The notes under the pieces were generated by a model, which saw only the letters and a list, made by a program, of their open reading frames with translations, was not told the origin of the DNA and ran no database searches. The position numbers and the translations under genes were made by a program. A DNA stretch of 64,000 bases, from contig NZ_LNRZ01000005.1 of assembly GCF_001468265.1 (NCBI RefSeq), forward strand, positions 62,001-126,000, read 5' to 3'. The stretch comes from Sphingopyxis sp. H050 (lineage in GTDB: Bacteria > Pseudomonadota > Alphaproteobacteria > Sphingomonadales > Sphingomonadaceae). Position 1 is the stretch's first letter; each line of letters starts with the position of its first letter. Below, piece by piece: positions 27,375-37,455 of this stretch.

Positions 27375-28118
27375 ATGGTTGCGACGCACGAAACACAGCA
27401 AGGCGCAGACTTTCGCACCGACCTGCCCGAACGCCCCGACGCGGCGCCCGATCCCGTCGACCTGAGCTCGCTCGATTCCTTCCCGGCCAGCGACCCGCCG
27501 GGCTGGACAGGAATCCATGCCGGTCGCGTCGATCGCCAATCACAAGGAGGGCCTTCCATGCAGACGCTTATGCCTCCGCTGTCGCCGCAGGATCATCTGC
27601 GCGGCGATTCCCATGCGACTGTCACGATCATTGAATATGGGGATTATCAATGCCCCTATTGCGCGGCCGCCGAGCCGATCGTCGTCGAGGTTCTGCGCCG
27701 GTCCATCGGCGTGCGGCAAGCCTTCCGCCATTTTCCGCTGGAAACCATTCACCCGATGGCGAAGATGGCCGCGGAAACGGCAGAATTCGCCGCCCGCCAC
27801 GGCAGTTTCTGGCAGATGCACGGCGCGCTCATGGCGCATTCGGCAGAACTCAGCATCCCCTTGCTGTTCGGCCTTGCTGCAGGGTTGGGCTTGCCCACCG
27901 CCGAGCTTCGCGATGGACTGTCCGATGGCCGGTTCGCAGCGAAAGTCGGGCATGATTTTGCGCGCGGCATGTTGAACGGCGTCGCGGGCACGCCGACGCT
28001 GTTCATCAACGATCAGCGCTATGTCGGACCGATGACCGTCGGCGCGCTGACCGCCGCAATCAACACCGAGCGCGCCCATGTCATCGCCGTGGCGCCGCAA
28101 ATGCACGTCCGCGGGTAG
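27375..28118 (+). CDS. DsbA/thioredoxin-like protein with an N-terminal small-protein extension
   Basis: The protein has 247 aa. Residues ~75-240 form a DsbA-type thioredoxin fold with C93-P-Y-C96 and a cis-proline in GVAGTPTLFIN. No signal peptide is seen, so it may act in the cytoplasm. Residues 1-61 hold LDSFPASDPPGW, a motif of stand-alone tiny proteins. An internal ATG at 27558 has a strong AGGAGGG site and would give the DsbA part alone, so two products are possible. The first start fits the promoter geometry of the site at 27304. Confidence 0.82.
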   Translation: MVATHETQQGADFRTDLPERPDAAPDPVDLSSLDSFPASDPPGWTGIHAGRVDRQSQGGPSMQTLMPPLSPQDHLRGDSHATVTIIEYGDYQCPYCAAAEPIVVEVLRRSIGVRQAFRHFPLETIHPMAKMAAETAEFAARHGSFWQMHGALMAHSAELSIPLLFGLAAGLGLPTAELRDGLSDGRFAAKVGHDFARGMLNGVAGTPTLFINDQRYVGPMTVGALTAAINTERAHVIAVAPQMHVRG

Positions 28119-28129
28119 GAGTAGGTAAG

Positions 28130-28435
28130 ATGGTCAAAGTCGGACTCTGGGTTGAACTGATTGCCCGCGCCGGGCGCGAGCGCGATGTCGCCGCCTTCCT
28201 GATCGACGCATTGCCCGCGGTGCAGCGCGAAACAGGAACGATCTGCTGGTTCGGGATCCGCCTCGATCACGCCACCTTTGCGATCTTCGATGCGTTTGAG
28301 AGCGAAGAGGGGCGCGATGCCCATCTCGCCGGCGCGGTCGCCGAGGCGCTTGCCGACCGGGCGGACGACCTCTTTGTCCAGCCGCCCGCGATCCGGAAGC
28401 TCGACGTCCTCGCCGCCAAGCTCGCGGGCGGTTAG
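28130..28435 (+). CDS. Antibiotic biosynthesis monooxygenase (ABM) domain protein
   Basis: The protein has 101 aa, a single ferredoxin-like ABM domain (VELIARAGRERDVAAFL, ETGTICWFGIRLDHATFAIFD). Related small proteins are cofactor-free quinol or reactive-carbonyl oxygenases, or act as dimeric stress proteins; the substrate cannot be told. It starts 12 bp after the dsbA-like gene, so it is in that operon. Confidence 0.82.
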   Translation: MVKVGLWVELIARAGRERDVAAFLIDALPAVQRETGTICWFGIRLDHATFAIFDAFESEEGRDAHLAGAVAEALADRADDLFVQPPAIRKLDVLAAKLAGG

Positions 28436-28479
28436 GGGCAGCATCCATTTGATGACGAACTAGGGAACAGGCTCGCGGA

Positions 28480-30147
28480 TCAGCGGCCTTGCGGCAGCGC
28501 ATCGAGATAGGCGTGAACCGTCTGCACTAGCTGCGCGCCTTCGCCGACGGCCGCGGACATGCGTTTGGTCGAACCCGCCCGCACGTCGCCGATCGCAAAG
28601 ACGCCGTCGCGGCTGGTCGTGAAGCGCAGGCCTTCGGCACCGGGTTCGGCGCCCGTCCGCACAAACCCGCGTTCGTCGAGGGCGACGCCCGAGTGCGCAA
28701 GCCAGGCGGTGTTGGGATCGGCGCCGATGAAGAGGAACAGGTGGCGGATCGCGCGGCGCACTTCCTCTCCCGTACTGTCGTTGCGCCAGCTGACCCACTC
28801 GAGCTGATCGTCGCTGCCGCCGATGGCCGTTACGCAGGTGCGGGTGAGCAGCGAGATATTGGGGATCGCCGCGATTCGATCGATCAGATAGCGTGACATG
28901 CTTTCGGCAAGGCCGGCGCCGCGCACCAGCAGATGGACGTGCGCGACATGCCGCGACAGGAACACCGCCGCCTGGCCGGCCGAATTTCCGCCGCCGACCA
29001 GCGCGACTTCCTCGCCGGCGCAGAGCCGCGCCTCGATCGGCGAGGCCCAATAATGGACGCCCGATGTTTCGAAACGCTCGATGCCGGGGATTGCGGGACG
29101 CCGGTATACCGCGCCGCAGGCGAGGGCGACCGCACGCGCACGCGCGGGCTGGTTGTCTTCGACCTCCAGCCGGTGCGGCCCGGTCTTGCCGCCACGCTGC
29201 TTGGGCAGCGCGGTGACCGGCGCCGCAAGCAGCATCTCCGCGCCGAACTTGTGCGCCTGGGCATAGGCCCGGCCCGCGAGCGCCTGCCCCGAAATGCCGG
29301 TCGGGAAGCCGAGGTAGTTTTCGATCCGCGCCGACGCGCCTGCTTGGCCGCCGAACACGCGGCTTTCGAGCAGCAGCACGCTCAGCCCTTCCGACGCCGC
29401 ATAGACCGCGGCGGCCAGCCCAGCGGGGCCGGCGCCGACGATGGCGAGGTCGTAGAGCTTTTCGGGATCGATGTCGCGCAGCAGCCCGATGCAACGGGCA
29501 ATCTCCGCCTCGCTGGGATCGTGCAGCACCTCGCCGTCGGGACAGATGACGATCGGCAGGGCATCGGGTTTGAGGCCGAACTGGTCGAGCAGCTGCCGCG
29601 CCTCGGGATGGTCTTGCGGGTCGAGCAGTTGATGCGGAAAGGCGTTGCGCAGCAGAAAACTCTGCAGCCGGACGATCGCCGCGCTGCCGGCGCGGCCGAT
29701 CAGCAGCGGCCCGCCGGCGCCGGTCTCGATCAGCAGCGCGCGCCGCAGGATCAGCGCCCGCATCAGCCGCTCGCCCAGCTCGGGCTCGGTGATCATCAAG
29801 GTCCGCAGGCGATCGGTCGGGATCAGGATTGCCTCGACGTCATCTTTCGCGATCGCATCGACCAGCGCCGGCTGGCCGGTGAGTTGCCCGATCTCGGCAA
29901 GAAACTGCCCGGGGCCGAGCTCGGTCAGGTCGTTAATGATCGTGCCGTGGCGCTCGCGCACGGTGACATGGCCGGCCAGCAGCACGAATATGCCCGCGAC
30001 CGGCTCCCCCGTGGTGTTGAGGCGGGCGCCCTTTTCGAAGCGAACGATCGTGCCGAACGCTTTGAAACGCTCGCGCTCATCGGCCGAGAAGGTGGGAAGG
30101 ATCTGCTCGCCCCGTTCCTCGATCAACCGCGTTGCTTGATTCGACAT
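28480..30147 (-). CDS. cNMP-binding / thioredoxin-reductase-like FAD oxidoreductase fusion
   Basis: The protein has 555 aa in three parts: a cyclic-nucleotide-binding barrel (about 20-135, LGPGQFLAEIGQLTGQPAL), a thioredoxin-like middle (about 160-230), and a TrxR-type two-dinucleotide flavoprotein (VGAGPAGLAAAVYA; VGGGNSAGQAAVFL). The redox CxxC of thioredoxin reductase is replaced: the segment reads VHYWASPIEARLCAG. It may reduce a different partner with NAD(P)H. ATG 30147 has AGGAGG 7 nt upstream. A palindrome lies at 30194-30207. Confidence 0.85.
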   Translation of the reverse strand: MSNQATRLIEERGEQILPTFSADERERFKAFGTIVRFEKGARLNTTGEPVAGIFVLLAGHVTVRERHGTIINDLTELGPGQFLAEIGQLTGQPALVDAIAKDDVEAILIPTDRLRTLMITEPELGERLMRALILRRALLIETGAGGPLLIGRAGSAAIVRLQSFLLRNAFPHQLLDPQDHPEARQLLDQFGLKPDALPIVICPDGEVLHDPSEAEIARCIGLLRDIDPEKLYDLAIVGAGPAGLAAAVYAASEGLSVLLLESRVFGGQAGASARIENYLGFPTGISGQALAGRAYAQAHKFGAEMLLAAPVTALPKQRGGKTGPHRLEVEDNQPARARAVALACGAVYRRPAIPGIERFETSGVHYWASPIEARLCAGEEVALVGGGNSAGQAAVFLSRHVAHVHLLVRGAGLAESMSRYLIDRIAAIPNISLLTRTCVTAIGGSDDQLEWVSWRNDSTGEEVRRAIRHLFLFIGADPNTAWLAHSGVALDERGFVRTGAEPGAEGLRFTTSRDGVFAIGDVRAGSTKRMSAAVGEGAQLVQTVHAYLDALPQGR

Positions 30148-30193
30148 GACTGGCCTCCTGGCCGCAGCATGCCGCACCATCGCGGCGCGCGAA

Positions 30194-30207
30194 GTGACGA
30201 TTGTCAA
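30194..30207. promoter_or_regulatory. FNR/FixK-type operator upstream of the cNMP-flavoprotein gene
   Basis: GTGAC-GATT-GTCAA, followed by GGC. Read on the minus strand it is TTGAC-AATC-GTCAC, 46 bp before the start at 30147. The shorter distance puts it nearer the start codon than in the other units, so the promoter layout may differ. Confidence 0.6.
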
Positions 30208-30265
30208 GGCGCGCTCGCGCGGCGAGGCGCATGGCGATCATCTCACCGCCCAGCAGGAGATCGAA

Positions 30266-32494
30266 TCATGGCGCCGTTATCGCGGGCGCGCCGGCGCCTT
30301 GGGCCGAAGTTCCGGGTTTCGGGGCAGCGGACAGCTGGAATGTCACGACCGATCCCGAAGCGTTGCTGCGACCAACGGAAATACGCCCCCCATGCGCTTC
30401 GATGATGGTGCGGCAGATCGTCAGCCCGACGCCGAGCCCGGCGGCCTTGGTCGAGCCGAACGATGTGAACAGGCCGTCGCGAAGCTCGTCCGCGAATCCG
30501 GGGCCATTGTCCTCGACATCGACCACAACGGCATCGCCGCGCAGATGGGCGGTGATCGCCAATCTCCGCTCGTCCTGTCCGTCCATCGCTTCAACGGAAT
30601 TGCGAAACAGGTTGAAAAATACCTGTTGGATCTGGACCGGGTCGGCCATCGCCTCGATGTCGCCAAGATCGCGGTCGATCCGCACCGCCGCCAGCGCCTC
30701 GTTGGGAATCGCCAAGGCGAGGGCGTCATCGACCAGGCTGTCCAGCCGAACGGGCTGCAACTGCGCCTTGCCGCGGCTCACCATGCGCCGCAACCGCCTG
30801 ATGATCTCGCCGACATGCTGCGATGCCGCCGCCGCCTCGTCGATCGCGGCCATTGCTTCGGGAATGGCCGCAGCGCCGCGTTCGCGCAGCATTCGCCGCG
30901 CGCCGCCCATATAGTTGGCGATCCCGGTCAGCGGCTGGTTGATCTCATGCGCCAACGCCGACGCCATGGTGCCCATCGCGCTCAGCCGCGACACATGGAC
31001 CAGTTCGTTTTGCAGGTCGTTCAGCCGCTGCTGCGCCTCGACGCGTTCGCTGAGGTCGGACATTGCGCCGATCATGCGGATTGCATTCCCATCGTCGTCG
31101 CGAATGACATAGCCGCGATCGAGAATTTGCGCATAGCTTCCGTCGGCGCGGCGGAAACGATATTCATATTGCCAGCGGTCCTCGCCCTTATCGATGAAGC
31201 CCTGAATATCGTCGAGGGTGGCTTCGCGGTCCTGATCATGAATCCGCTGCTTCCACCATTCGGCACGGGGGCTCGGTCGCTCCCCCGCCAGATGTTCGAT
31301 GGCGGCATTCCATTCGACCTCGCCGCTGACGAGGTCCCAATCCCATACCGCGTCGTTCGTCGCCTTGGCCGCCAGCCGATAGCGTTCGTCGCTGCGCCGG
31401 ATTCGCGCCTCGGTTTCGCGCCAACGCGTGACGTCCCGCGAAATGCCGATCAGGCCGCGAAGTTCGCCGTCGACGACCCAGGGCACCTTGATGGTGTGAA
31501 AGGTCCGCGGGACGCCGCCGATCGGGACGGTCTCCTCGACGACCGAACTCTTGCCCGTCTCCAGGACATGGCGGTCGGCTGCAGCAAAGCCTTCCGCGAT
31601 CTCCGGCGGAAACACATCTTCGACCCTGCGCCCCAACAGGTCCAGGCCGGATCGTTCGAGCGCGCGGTTGACCAGTACGAAACGGCCCCTGAGATCCTTG
31701 ACGAAAATCGAGTCCTGCGCGCTGTCGATGATCGTCGCCAGCAGCGTCGCGGCGTTGGCGCTGGCCGCCCGCCGCTCGGTGATGTCCTCGGCGACGATGA
31801 TCGTCGATGGCGCCTCGGCCTCGTGGCGCATGAAAGAAATATTCACCGAACACCAGCGTGTGCTGCCGTCGGGCCGAAGGAAACGCAGTTCGGCGACCTG
31901 GGGTTCGCCCGATCGCCGATGCGTTTGAAGGGCCGCAAGATGGTCCGCGAGATCGTCGGGGTGGATCAAATCGGCGAGGGTCAGCGCGGCCAGCTCCGTC
32001 TCAATGCGGCCGACGATGCGGCAGAAATGATCGTTGGCGAGCGCGGTCCTGTTCGCCGCATCGAACTGAGCGATGCCGATGAACGCTTGGCCGAACAGCG
32101 CGTCGAGGGCGCGGCGGCGCGACTGGGCTGCCTCAAGGGCATCATGCCGCTCGGTGATGTTGCGGAAGAAGACGGTCAGCTGCGAACCCGAGGGGACGGC
32201 GTGGACCTCGTACCAGCTGTTCAGCGGCGCGAAGAAAGTTTCGAATGTCTCGCTCGCCTGGTTGGCGATCGCGAGACGATAGCGCTCGTCGAAGATCGAC
32301 CCCACGGCCTCGGGAAAGCACTCCCACAGGTTGCGGCCGACCAGACCGCCAATGCCGAGTTCGCGGATCGCATGTTCATTGCCGAACACCACGCGCCAAT
32401 CGGGATCGAGGACCATGACGCAGTCCGTCGTCCGTTCGAAAAAATCTGCGGCGGGGAGGTTCAGCATGGCTGCTCCACAAGTTTCAAACATCAT
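30266..32494 (-). CDS. Multi-PAS sensor histidine kinase (FixL-like)
   Basis: The protein has 742 aa with four PAS/PAC units in tandem (about 10-120, 130-250, 255-375 and 380-505), then HisKA with H-box ALAHEINQPLTG and HATPase motifs (FFNLFRNSVEAM, DNGPGF, GLGVGLTI). No membrane segment is seen, so sensing is cytoplasmic. The kinase core resembles FixL; heme binding cannot be shown by eye. The start at 32494 follows GGGGAGG. It is divergent from the FixJ-like regulator, its probable partner. Confidence 0.88.
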   Translation of the reverse strand: MMFETCGAAMLNLPAADFFERTTDCVMVLDPDWRVVFGNEHAIRELGIGGLVGRNLWECFPEAVGSIFDERYRLAIANQASETFETFFAPLNSWYEVHAVPSGSQLTVFFRNITERHDALEAAQSRRRALDALFGQAFIGIAQFDAANRTALANDHFCRIVGRIETELAALTLADLIHPDDLADHLAALQTHRRSGEPQVAELRFLRPDGSTRWCSVNISFMRHEAEAPSTIIVAEDITERRAASANAATLLATIIDSAQDSIFVKDLRGRFVLVNRALERSGLDLLGRRVEDVFPPEIAEGFAAADRHVLETGKSSVVEETVPIGGVPRTFHTIKVPWVVDGELRGLIGISRDVTRWRETEARIRRSDERYRLAAKATNDAVWDWDLVSGEVEWNAAIEHLAGERPSPRAEWWKQRIHDQDREATLDDIQGFIDKGEDRWQYEYRFRRADGSYAQILDRGYVIRDDDGNAIRMIGAMSDLSERVEAQQRLNDLQNELVHVSRLSAMGTMASALAHEINQPLTGIANYMGGARRMLRERGAAAIPEAMAAIDEAAAASQHVGEIIRRLRRMVSRGKAQLQPVRLDSLVDDALALAIPNEALAAVRIDRDLGDIEAMADPVQIQQVFFNLFRNSVEAMDGQDERRLAITAHLRGDAVVVDVEDNGPGFADELRDGLFTSFGSTKAAGLGVGLTICRTIIEAHGGRISVGRSNASGSVVTFQLSAAPKPGTSAQGAGAPAITAP

Positions 32495-32621
32495 TGTGCC
32501 TCCCCCCTTACCGGTCCCGGGGCGCGCAGCCAATGCGGAGCGGGGGCGCAACACGCAGCTTTGTTATTTCGCAACTTAAGTCTATGAAATGAAACCAACG
32601 ACAGGAGAAGGGAGACAGGAT

Positions 32622-33272
32622 ATGGACTCCGCTGCGGACCAAGCCGCCTCCTCGCCGATCGACACGCGACGCGTGTATATCGTCGATGACGACCAGATGG
32701 TGCGACGTTCGACGTCTTTTCTCCTGAACAGCGCCGGCTATACGGTGCGTGCGTTCATCTCGGGCCGGGATTTCCTGAGCGAACTGAAGGGGCTTCAGCC
32801 GGGTATCACGCTGCTGGATGTGCGGATGCCCGACATGGATGGGCTTGCGGTGCTGGAGCATATGCCGGGTGACATGCGTCCGCTCTTTCCGGTCGTGGTC
32901 GTTACCGGCCACGGCGACCTGCCCACCGCTGTCCGCGCGATGAAGCTGGGCGCCAGGGATTTTCTGGGAAAGCCGTTTGCGGAGGAGGCCCTCTTCGAAG
33001 TGCTCGAAACCATCTCTGCCCGGCTTGCCGACGAGGTCGACCATATATCGCGGCGCGACCGGTCGCGCGCCTTGATCGGCACGTTGTCGCCGCGCGAGCT
33101 TGAGGTGCTTCGGGGCCTGATTGGGGGCGAGTCGAACAAAGTGGTGGCGCACAATCTCGGCCTCAGCGTCCGAACCGTCGAGATGCACCGGGCAAAGATG
33201 CTCGATCGGCTCGGGGTGCGGACGCTGCCCGACGCCATCCGGACGCTGTTCATGGCCGAACTGAAATTGTGA
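32622..33272 (+). CDS. FixJ-family response regulator
   Basis: The protein has 216 aa: a receiver (15-130) with acidic pocket VDDD and phospho-acceptor D66 in LLDVRMPDMDG, and a LuxR-type HTH (LSPRELEVLRGLIGG, SVRTVEMHRAKMLDRLGV). ATG 32622 follows AGGAGAAGGGAGACAGG; an upstream ATG at 32589 is less likely. Pairing with the divergent multi-PAS kinase fits a FixL/FixJ circuit, which in rhizobia turns on fixK; here the Crp gene at 18247 would be the natural target, as inference. Confidence 0.88.
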   Translation: MDSAADQAASSPIDTRRVYIVDDDQMVRRSTSFLLNSAGYTVRAFISGRDFLSELKGLQPGITLLDVRMPDMDGLAVLEHMPGDMRPLFPVVVVTGHGDLPTAVRAMKLGARDFLGKPFAEEALFEVLETISARLADEVDHISRRDRSRALIGTLSPRELEVLRGLIGGESNKVVAHNLGLSVRTVEMHRAKMLDRLGVRTLPDAIRTLFMAELKL

Positions 33273-33286
33273 CGCCCCAACCGATG

Positions 33287-33928
33287 TCAAAAATCGGCGC
33301 CGGACAGCGCCCTGAGCGACCCAAGGTCAGCGACGCTCAGATTCTCGGTCAACCAGATGCCGGCAGTGCCGTCACGCGACCAGCGAACGATGCCCCGCCG
33401 ATCGAGATCGCCGCCGAGGAGGATCTTGACCGGAAGGCCGGGGGAGAAGCCTCCGCTGTGCGCGATCTTCACGCCTGATTGGGAAATATCCCTCAGCCGG
33501 ACGAGCTGCGTGCCATCTTCGTAGGTGATCGGGACGGTTTTGCCGAACGGAAGCCGTAAGGGCCGATAATCGCGGGCGTATCGTTCCTCATAGAGCCGCT
33601 TCAGCGTCTGCGCGCTGTCGATGGCATTTCCCAGCCTGACCCCGCAATCGCTGCCGTTTTGCCAGACGATGGTGCCATACAGGTTGCAGCCTTCCGCCAA
33701 CTCGATGGCGATGGGTGCGCCCGGGCAAGCGGGAAGCGAGAGCGAAAGCATGATGCCTTGGTCCGAGAGGTTTCGCACCTTGGCGAGCCCCTGATCGCCG
33801 CTCGTCGTTACACGCGCGACGCGATACACGGTGCGCAGGCGTTGATGGTCCCGCCGCTCGGGTGACGGAAGGACGCCCATCGGGAAAGTGGGGAGTCCGG
33901 ATTCGATTGGCTCAGGCAAATGGTGCAT
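33287..33928 (-). CDS. Tandem PilZ-domain protein
   Basis: The protein has 213 aa. Residues ~25-110 (RRDHQRLRTVYRVARV, then NLSDQGIMLSL) and ~120-205 (RLPFGKTVPITYED, then RLRDISQSGVKIAH) each follow the PilZ plan, with RxxxR best preserved in the first. PilZ binds cyclic di-GMP and regulates motility or surface polymers; binding by the second copy is doubtful. It converges with the FixJ gene and diverges from the BLUF gene. Confidence 0.75.
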   Translation of the reverse strand: MHHLPEPIESGLPTFPMGVLPSPERRDHQRLRTVYRVARVTTSGDQGLAKVRNLSDQGIMLSLSLPACPGAPIAIELAEGCNLYGTIVWQNGSDCGVRLGNAIDSAQTLKRLYEERYARDYRPLRLPFGKTVPITYEDGTQLVRLRDISQSGVKIAHSGGFSPGLPVKILLGGDLDRRGIVRWSRDGTAGIWLTENLSVADLGSLRALSGADF

Positions 33929-33992
33929 GCGTAACCCTCCTTGCGGGGGGAATTGCGATGCTTTCCGCGCATGTTATAGATCGGAAAAATAC

Positions 33993-34029
33993 GGGCGCGG
34001 TGTTAACCGTTCGGCAAGGAACCGCGCCC
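33993..34029. promoter_or_regulatory. Stem-loop between the divergent PilZ and BLUF genes
   Basis: Perfect 9-bp arms (gggcgcggt / accgcgccc) enclose a 19-nt loop, followed on the plus strand by TTTAGG. It lies 49 bp before the BLUF start, so it could be an attenuator, an operator or a leader structure. Confidence 0.45.
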
Positions 34030-34077
34030 TTTAGGACAAGCGAACCCGGTTATTGCGCGGTGCACAATGGCGGATGG

Positions 34078-34494
34078 ATGGATATGAGCGACCTGGCCTG
34101 CTGGATGTATATTAGCAGAGCGACGATTCTCCGCGAAGACGCAGATCAGGCGATCGACGCTATCGTCGCCGTATCGCGGCCTCGCAATGCGGCGCTTCAG
34201 ATTACCGGTGCGCTCGTTTTCAGCGGCGACAGCTTCGCCCAGGCTATCGAGGGACCGGCCGAAGCCGTAGCCGAACTGCGCGCGCTCATTGCGCGCGATA
34301 TGCGCCACGCCGAGCTGATGACGGTGGCCGATGGGGAGCAAAGCAGCCGGGATTTCGCCAGCTGGTCGCTCGCCTATTCGGGGACGGCCCATTTCGTTGC
34401 CCGCGAAATCGAGCGCATACGCGCCGCGATCCATTCCGAGCCTTATCATTCGCAACGCGATCTGAGGCGGTTGTTGGGAGAGCTGTCGTCATAG
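34078..34494 (+). CDS. BLUF-domain blue-light sensor (short type)
   Basis: The protein has 138 aa with one BLUF domain and a C-terminal helical cap. Flavin-site residues line up with AppA: Y11 (WMYISRATI), N37 (RPRNAALQITGAL) and Q55 (FAQAIEGP). A tryptophan follows in DFASWSLAY. No EAL or other output domain is attached, so it should act by protein contact. The start at 34078 is chosen, with 34084 an alternative; longer upstream frames run into the PilZ promoter. Confidence 0.85.
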   Translation: MDMSDLACWMYISRATILREDADQAIDAIVAVSRPRNAALQITGALVFSGDSFAQAIEGPAEAVAELRALIARDMRHAELMTVADGEQSSRDFASWSLAYSGTAHFVAREIERIRAAIHSEPYHSQRDLRRLLGELSS

Positions 34495-34542
34495 TGGTGC
34501 GGCGCCCGCCTTCCCATTCTCTTCCGGTCGGCGATGACGGGT

Positions 34543-34568
34543 GAGGGCGGCGGTATCCCGCCGCCCTC
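34543..34568. terminator. Hairpin between BLUF and groEL ends
   Basis: A perfect 11-bp GC-rich stem (gagggcggcgg / ccgccgccctc) with the loop TATC lies between the convergent genes. There is no U-tract on either side, but the stem is strong. Confidence 0.6.
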
Positions 34569-34574
34569 CGATTG

Positions 34575-36218
<1,644 letters not shown>

Positions 36219-36241
36219 TCAGTTGCTGGATGGATGCGGCG

Positions 36242-36556
36242 TCAGGCCGCCTGTTTGAGCGCCTCGGCCTGTTCGATGACGCCGAGGATGTCGCTCTCCT
36301 TCATGATGAGCAACTCCTCGCCGTCGATCCGGACCTCGGTGCCCGACCATTTGCCGAACAGGATGCGGTCGCCGGCCTGGACGTCGAGCGCGGTGACGGT
36401 GCCGTCCTCGGCGCGGGCGCCCGGACCGACGGCGACGACTTCGCCCTCCTGCGGCTTTTCCTTGGCGGTGTCGGGGATAATGATGCCGCCCGAGGTCTTT
36501 TCCTCGGCTTCGATGCGGCGGACGACCACACGGTCGTGCAAGGGACGGAAATGCAT
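36242..36556 (-). CDS. groES: Co-chaperonin GroES
   Basis: The protein has 104 aa, the cap of GroEL. Motifs: [19 protein letters not shown], the mobile loop [10 protein letters not shown] and a KYSGTEV-like segment written [14 protein letters not shown]. The tail ([13 protein letters not shown]) extends slightly beyond usual GroES. ATG 36556 has GGAGG 6 nt upstream. It is the first gene of groES-groEL. Confidence 0.93.
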   Translation of the reverse strand: MHFRPLHDRVVVRRIEAEEKTSGGIIIPDTAKEKPQEGEVVAVGPGARAEDGTVTALDVQAGDRILFGKWSGTEVRIDGEELLIMKESDILGVIEQAEALKQAA

Positions 36557-36631
36557 GCATAACCTCCATGTTGCATAACGATATGATACAGACCGCGCGC
36601 CTGTCCGGGACGCGCGGCGTCGAAGAGCTAG

Positions 36632-36651
36632 GAAGCGAATTTTTTCGCTTC
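36632..36651. promoter_or_regulatory. AT-rich palindrome upstream of groES
   Basis: GAAGCGAA-TTTT-TTCGCTTC is a perfect 8-bp inverted repeat, 75 bp before the groES start. A second TTTTTTGAAG tract follows at ~36669. It is not CIRCE (TTAGCACTC-N9-GAGTGCTAA). It may be an operator or a leader hairpin. Confidence 0.4.
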
Positions 36652-36817
36652 AAGAGGATCGAGCAAAATTTTTTGAAGGCTGCCCTGCGGAGAAACAAAT
36701 GCCGTTTATCAACGGCCTGGAACCCTCTTGACTCGACTCGCTTTGCTCCCAAAATCCGTCTTGCGGTGTGTTGCCGCACGACGAGAAAGGAATGGCGACA
36801 AGGAAGGAGGCACGATC

Positions 36818-37045
36818 ATGTCCGAGCCATTTTCCCGTTTTCTGCACCCCTTCGACGTGGCGCGTCACCCGAGCCTGGAGCCCGAGGTCAAGCGCGCCCT
36901 TCTCGCATCCTGGGCATCGGACCGCGCGGCGGTCCGCAACCGGCCCGCACTTCGCAAGCCGCCGGGCGTGCGGCGCGCCGTGCCTGTCGACGATGTGCTT
37001 GCGGCGCTCCGGTCGCTCGACGGCGGCGAAGCGCGCGCGCCATGA
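36818..37045 (+). CDS. Small conserved alphaproteobacterial protein of unknown function
   Basis: The protein has 75 aa. It contains FDVARHPSLEPEVKRALLAS followed by WASD and RNRPALRKPP, a layout remembered from small conserved hypothetical proteins of alphaproteobacteria that often lie beside stress genes. No known domain. ATG 36818 follows AAGGAGG; longer upstream starts lack a ribosome site. Its end overlaps the usg start (ATGA). Confidence 0.72.
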   Translation: MSEPFSRFLHPFDVARHPSLEPEVKRALLASWASDRAAVRNRPALRKPPGVRRAVPVDDVLAALRSLDGGEARAP

Positions 37046-37311
37046 CCGACCGGGCGCTGATCGCGCAGCTGGACGGCTATGGGCTGACGACCGCCGAGAT
37101 CCATTACTACCGGCCCGATCACCCCTCGCTGCTTCAGCTCTTCGTCTGGCAGGATTATGATCTGCCGCCGGACTTTCCGGTGGTGTTCGATTTTCTGGCG
37201 ATGTGGCGACGCCAGATCGAAGCCGCGCTTCATTCGGTGCGGATCGCGCATCACGCGTTGATCGGCCCCGCCGAATGGCGCGCGGCCGATATTCTGCGGT
37301 CGCTGGACTAG
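37042..37311 (+). CDS. usg: Usg family protein
   Basis: The protein has 89 aa with the hallmark GYGLTTAEIHYYRPDHPSLL, then FVWQDYDLPPDFPVV and SVRIAHHALIGPAEWR. Usg-like proteins (named for a position near trp genes) are widespread in alphaproteobacteria, with no proven function. It is coupled to the preceding gene by an ATGA overlap and closes the stress region. Confidence 0.85.
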   Translation: MTDRALIAQLDGYGLTTAEIHYYRPDHPSLLQLFVWQDYDLPPDFPVVFDFLAMWRRQIEAALHSVRIAHHALIGPAEWRAADILRSLD

Positions 37312-37455
37312 GGCCTGACCTGGACGGAAGAAGAAATGGAAAGCTCTTGAAGGCAGCCTGGCCGCCGGTGCGCGGCTCGGACGGCGAGGCGACGCGCGCT
37401 CGATAGTGGCCATTTTTTCCGCCGCGCCAGCAAAGTTACCCGCATCATGTAAAAA

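Noticed and set aside
30146..32587. Long plus-strand frame opposite the multi-PAS kinase
   Set aside because: It mirrors the kinase gene, whose PAS, HisKA and HATPase motifs are intact.
33862..34077. N-terminal extension of the BLUF frame
   Set aside because: It runs through the PilZ start and the shared promoter with a hairpin; the BLUF fold begins right after 34078.
36557..36817. CIRCE heat-shock element upstream of groES
   Set aside because: No TTAGCACTC-N9-GAGTGCTAA-like sequence was found on either strand; the palindrome present is unrelated.
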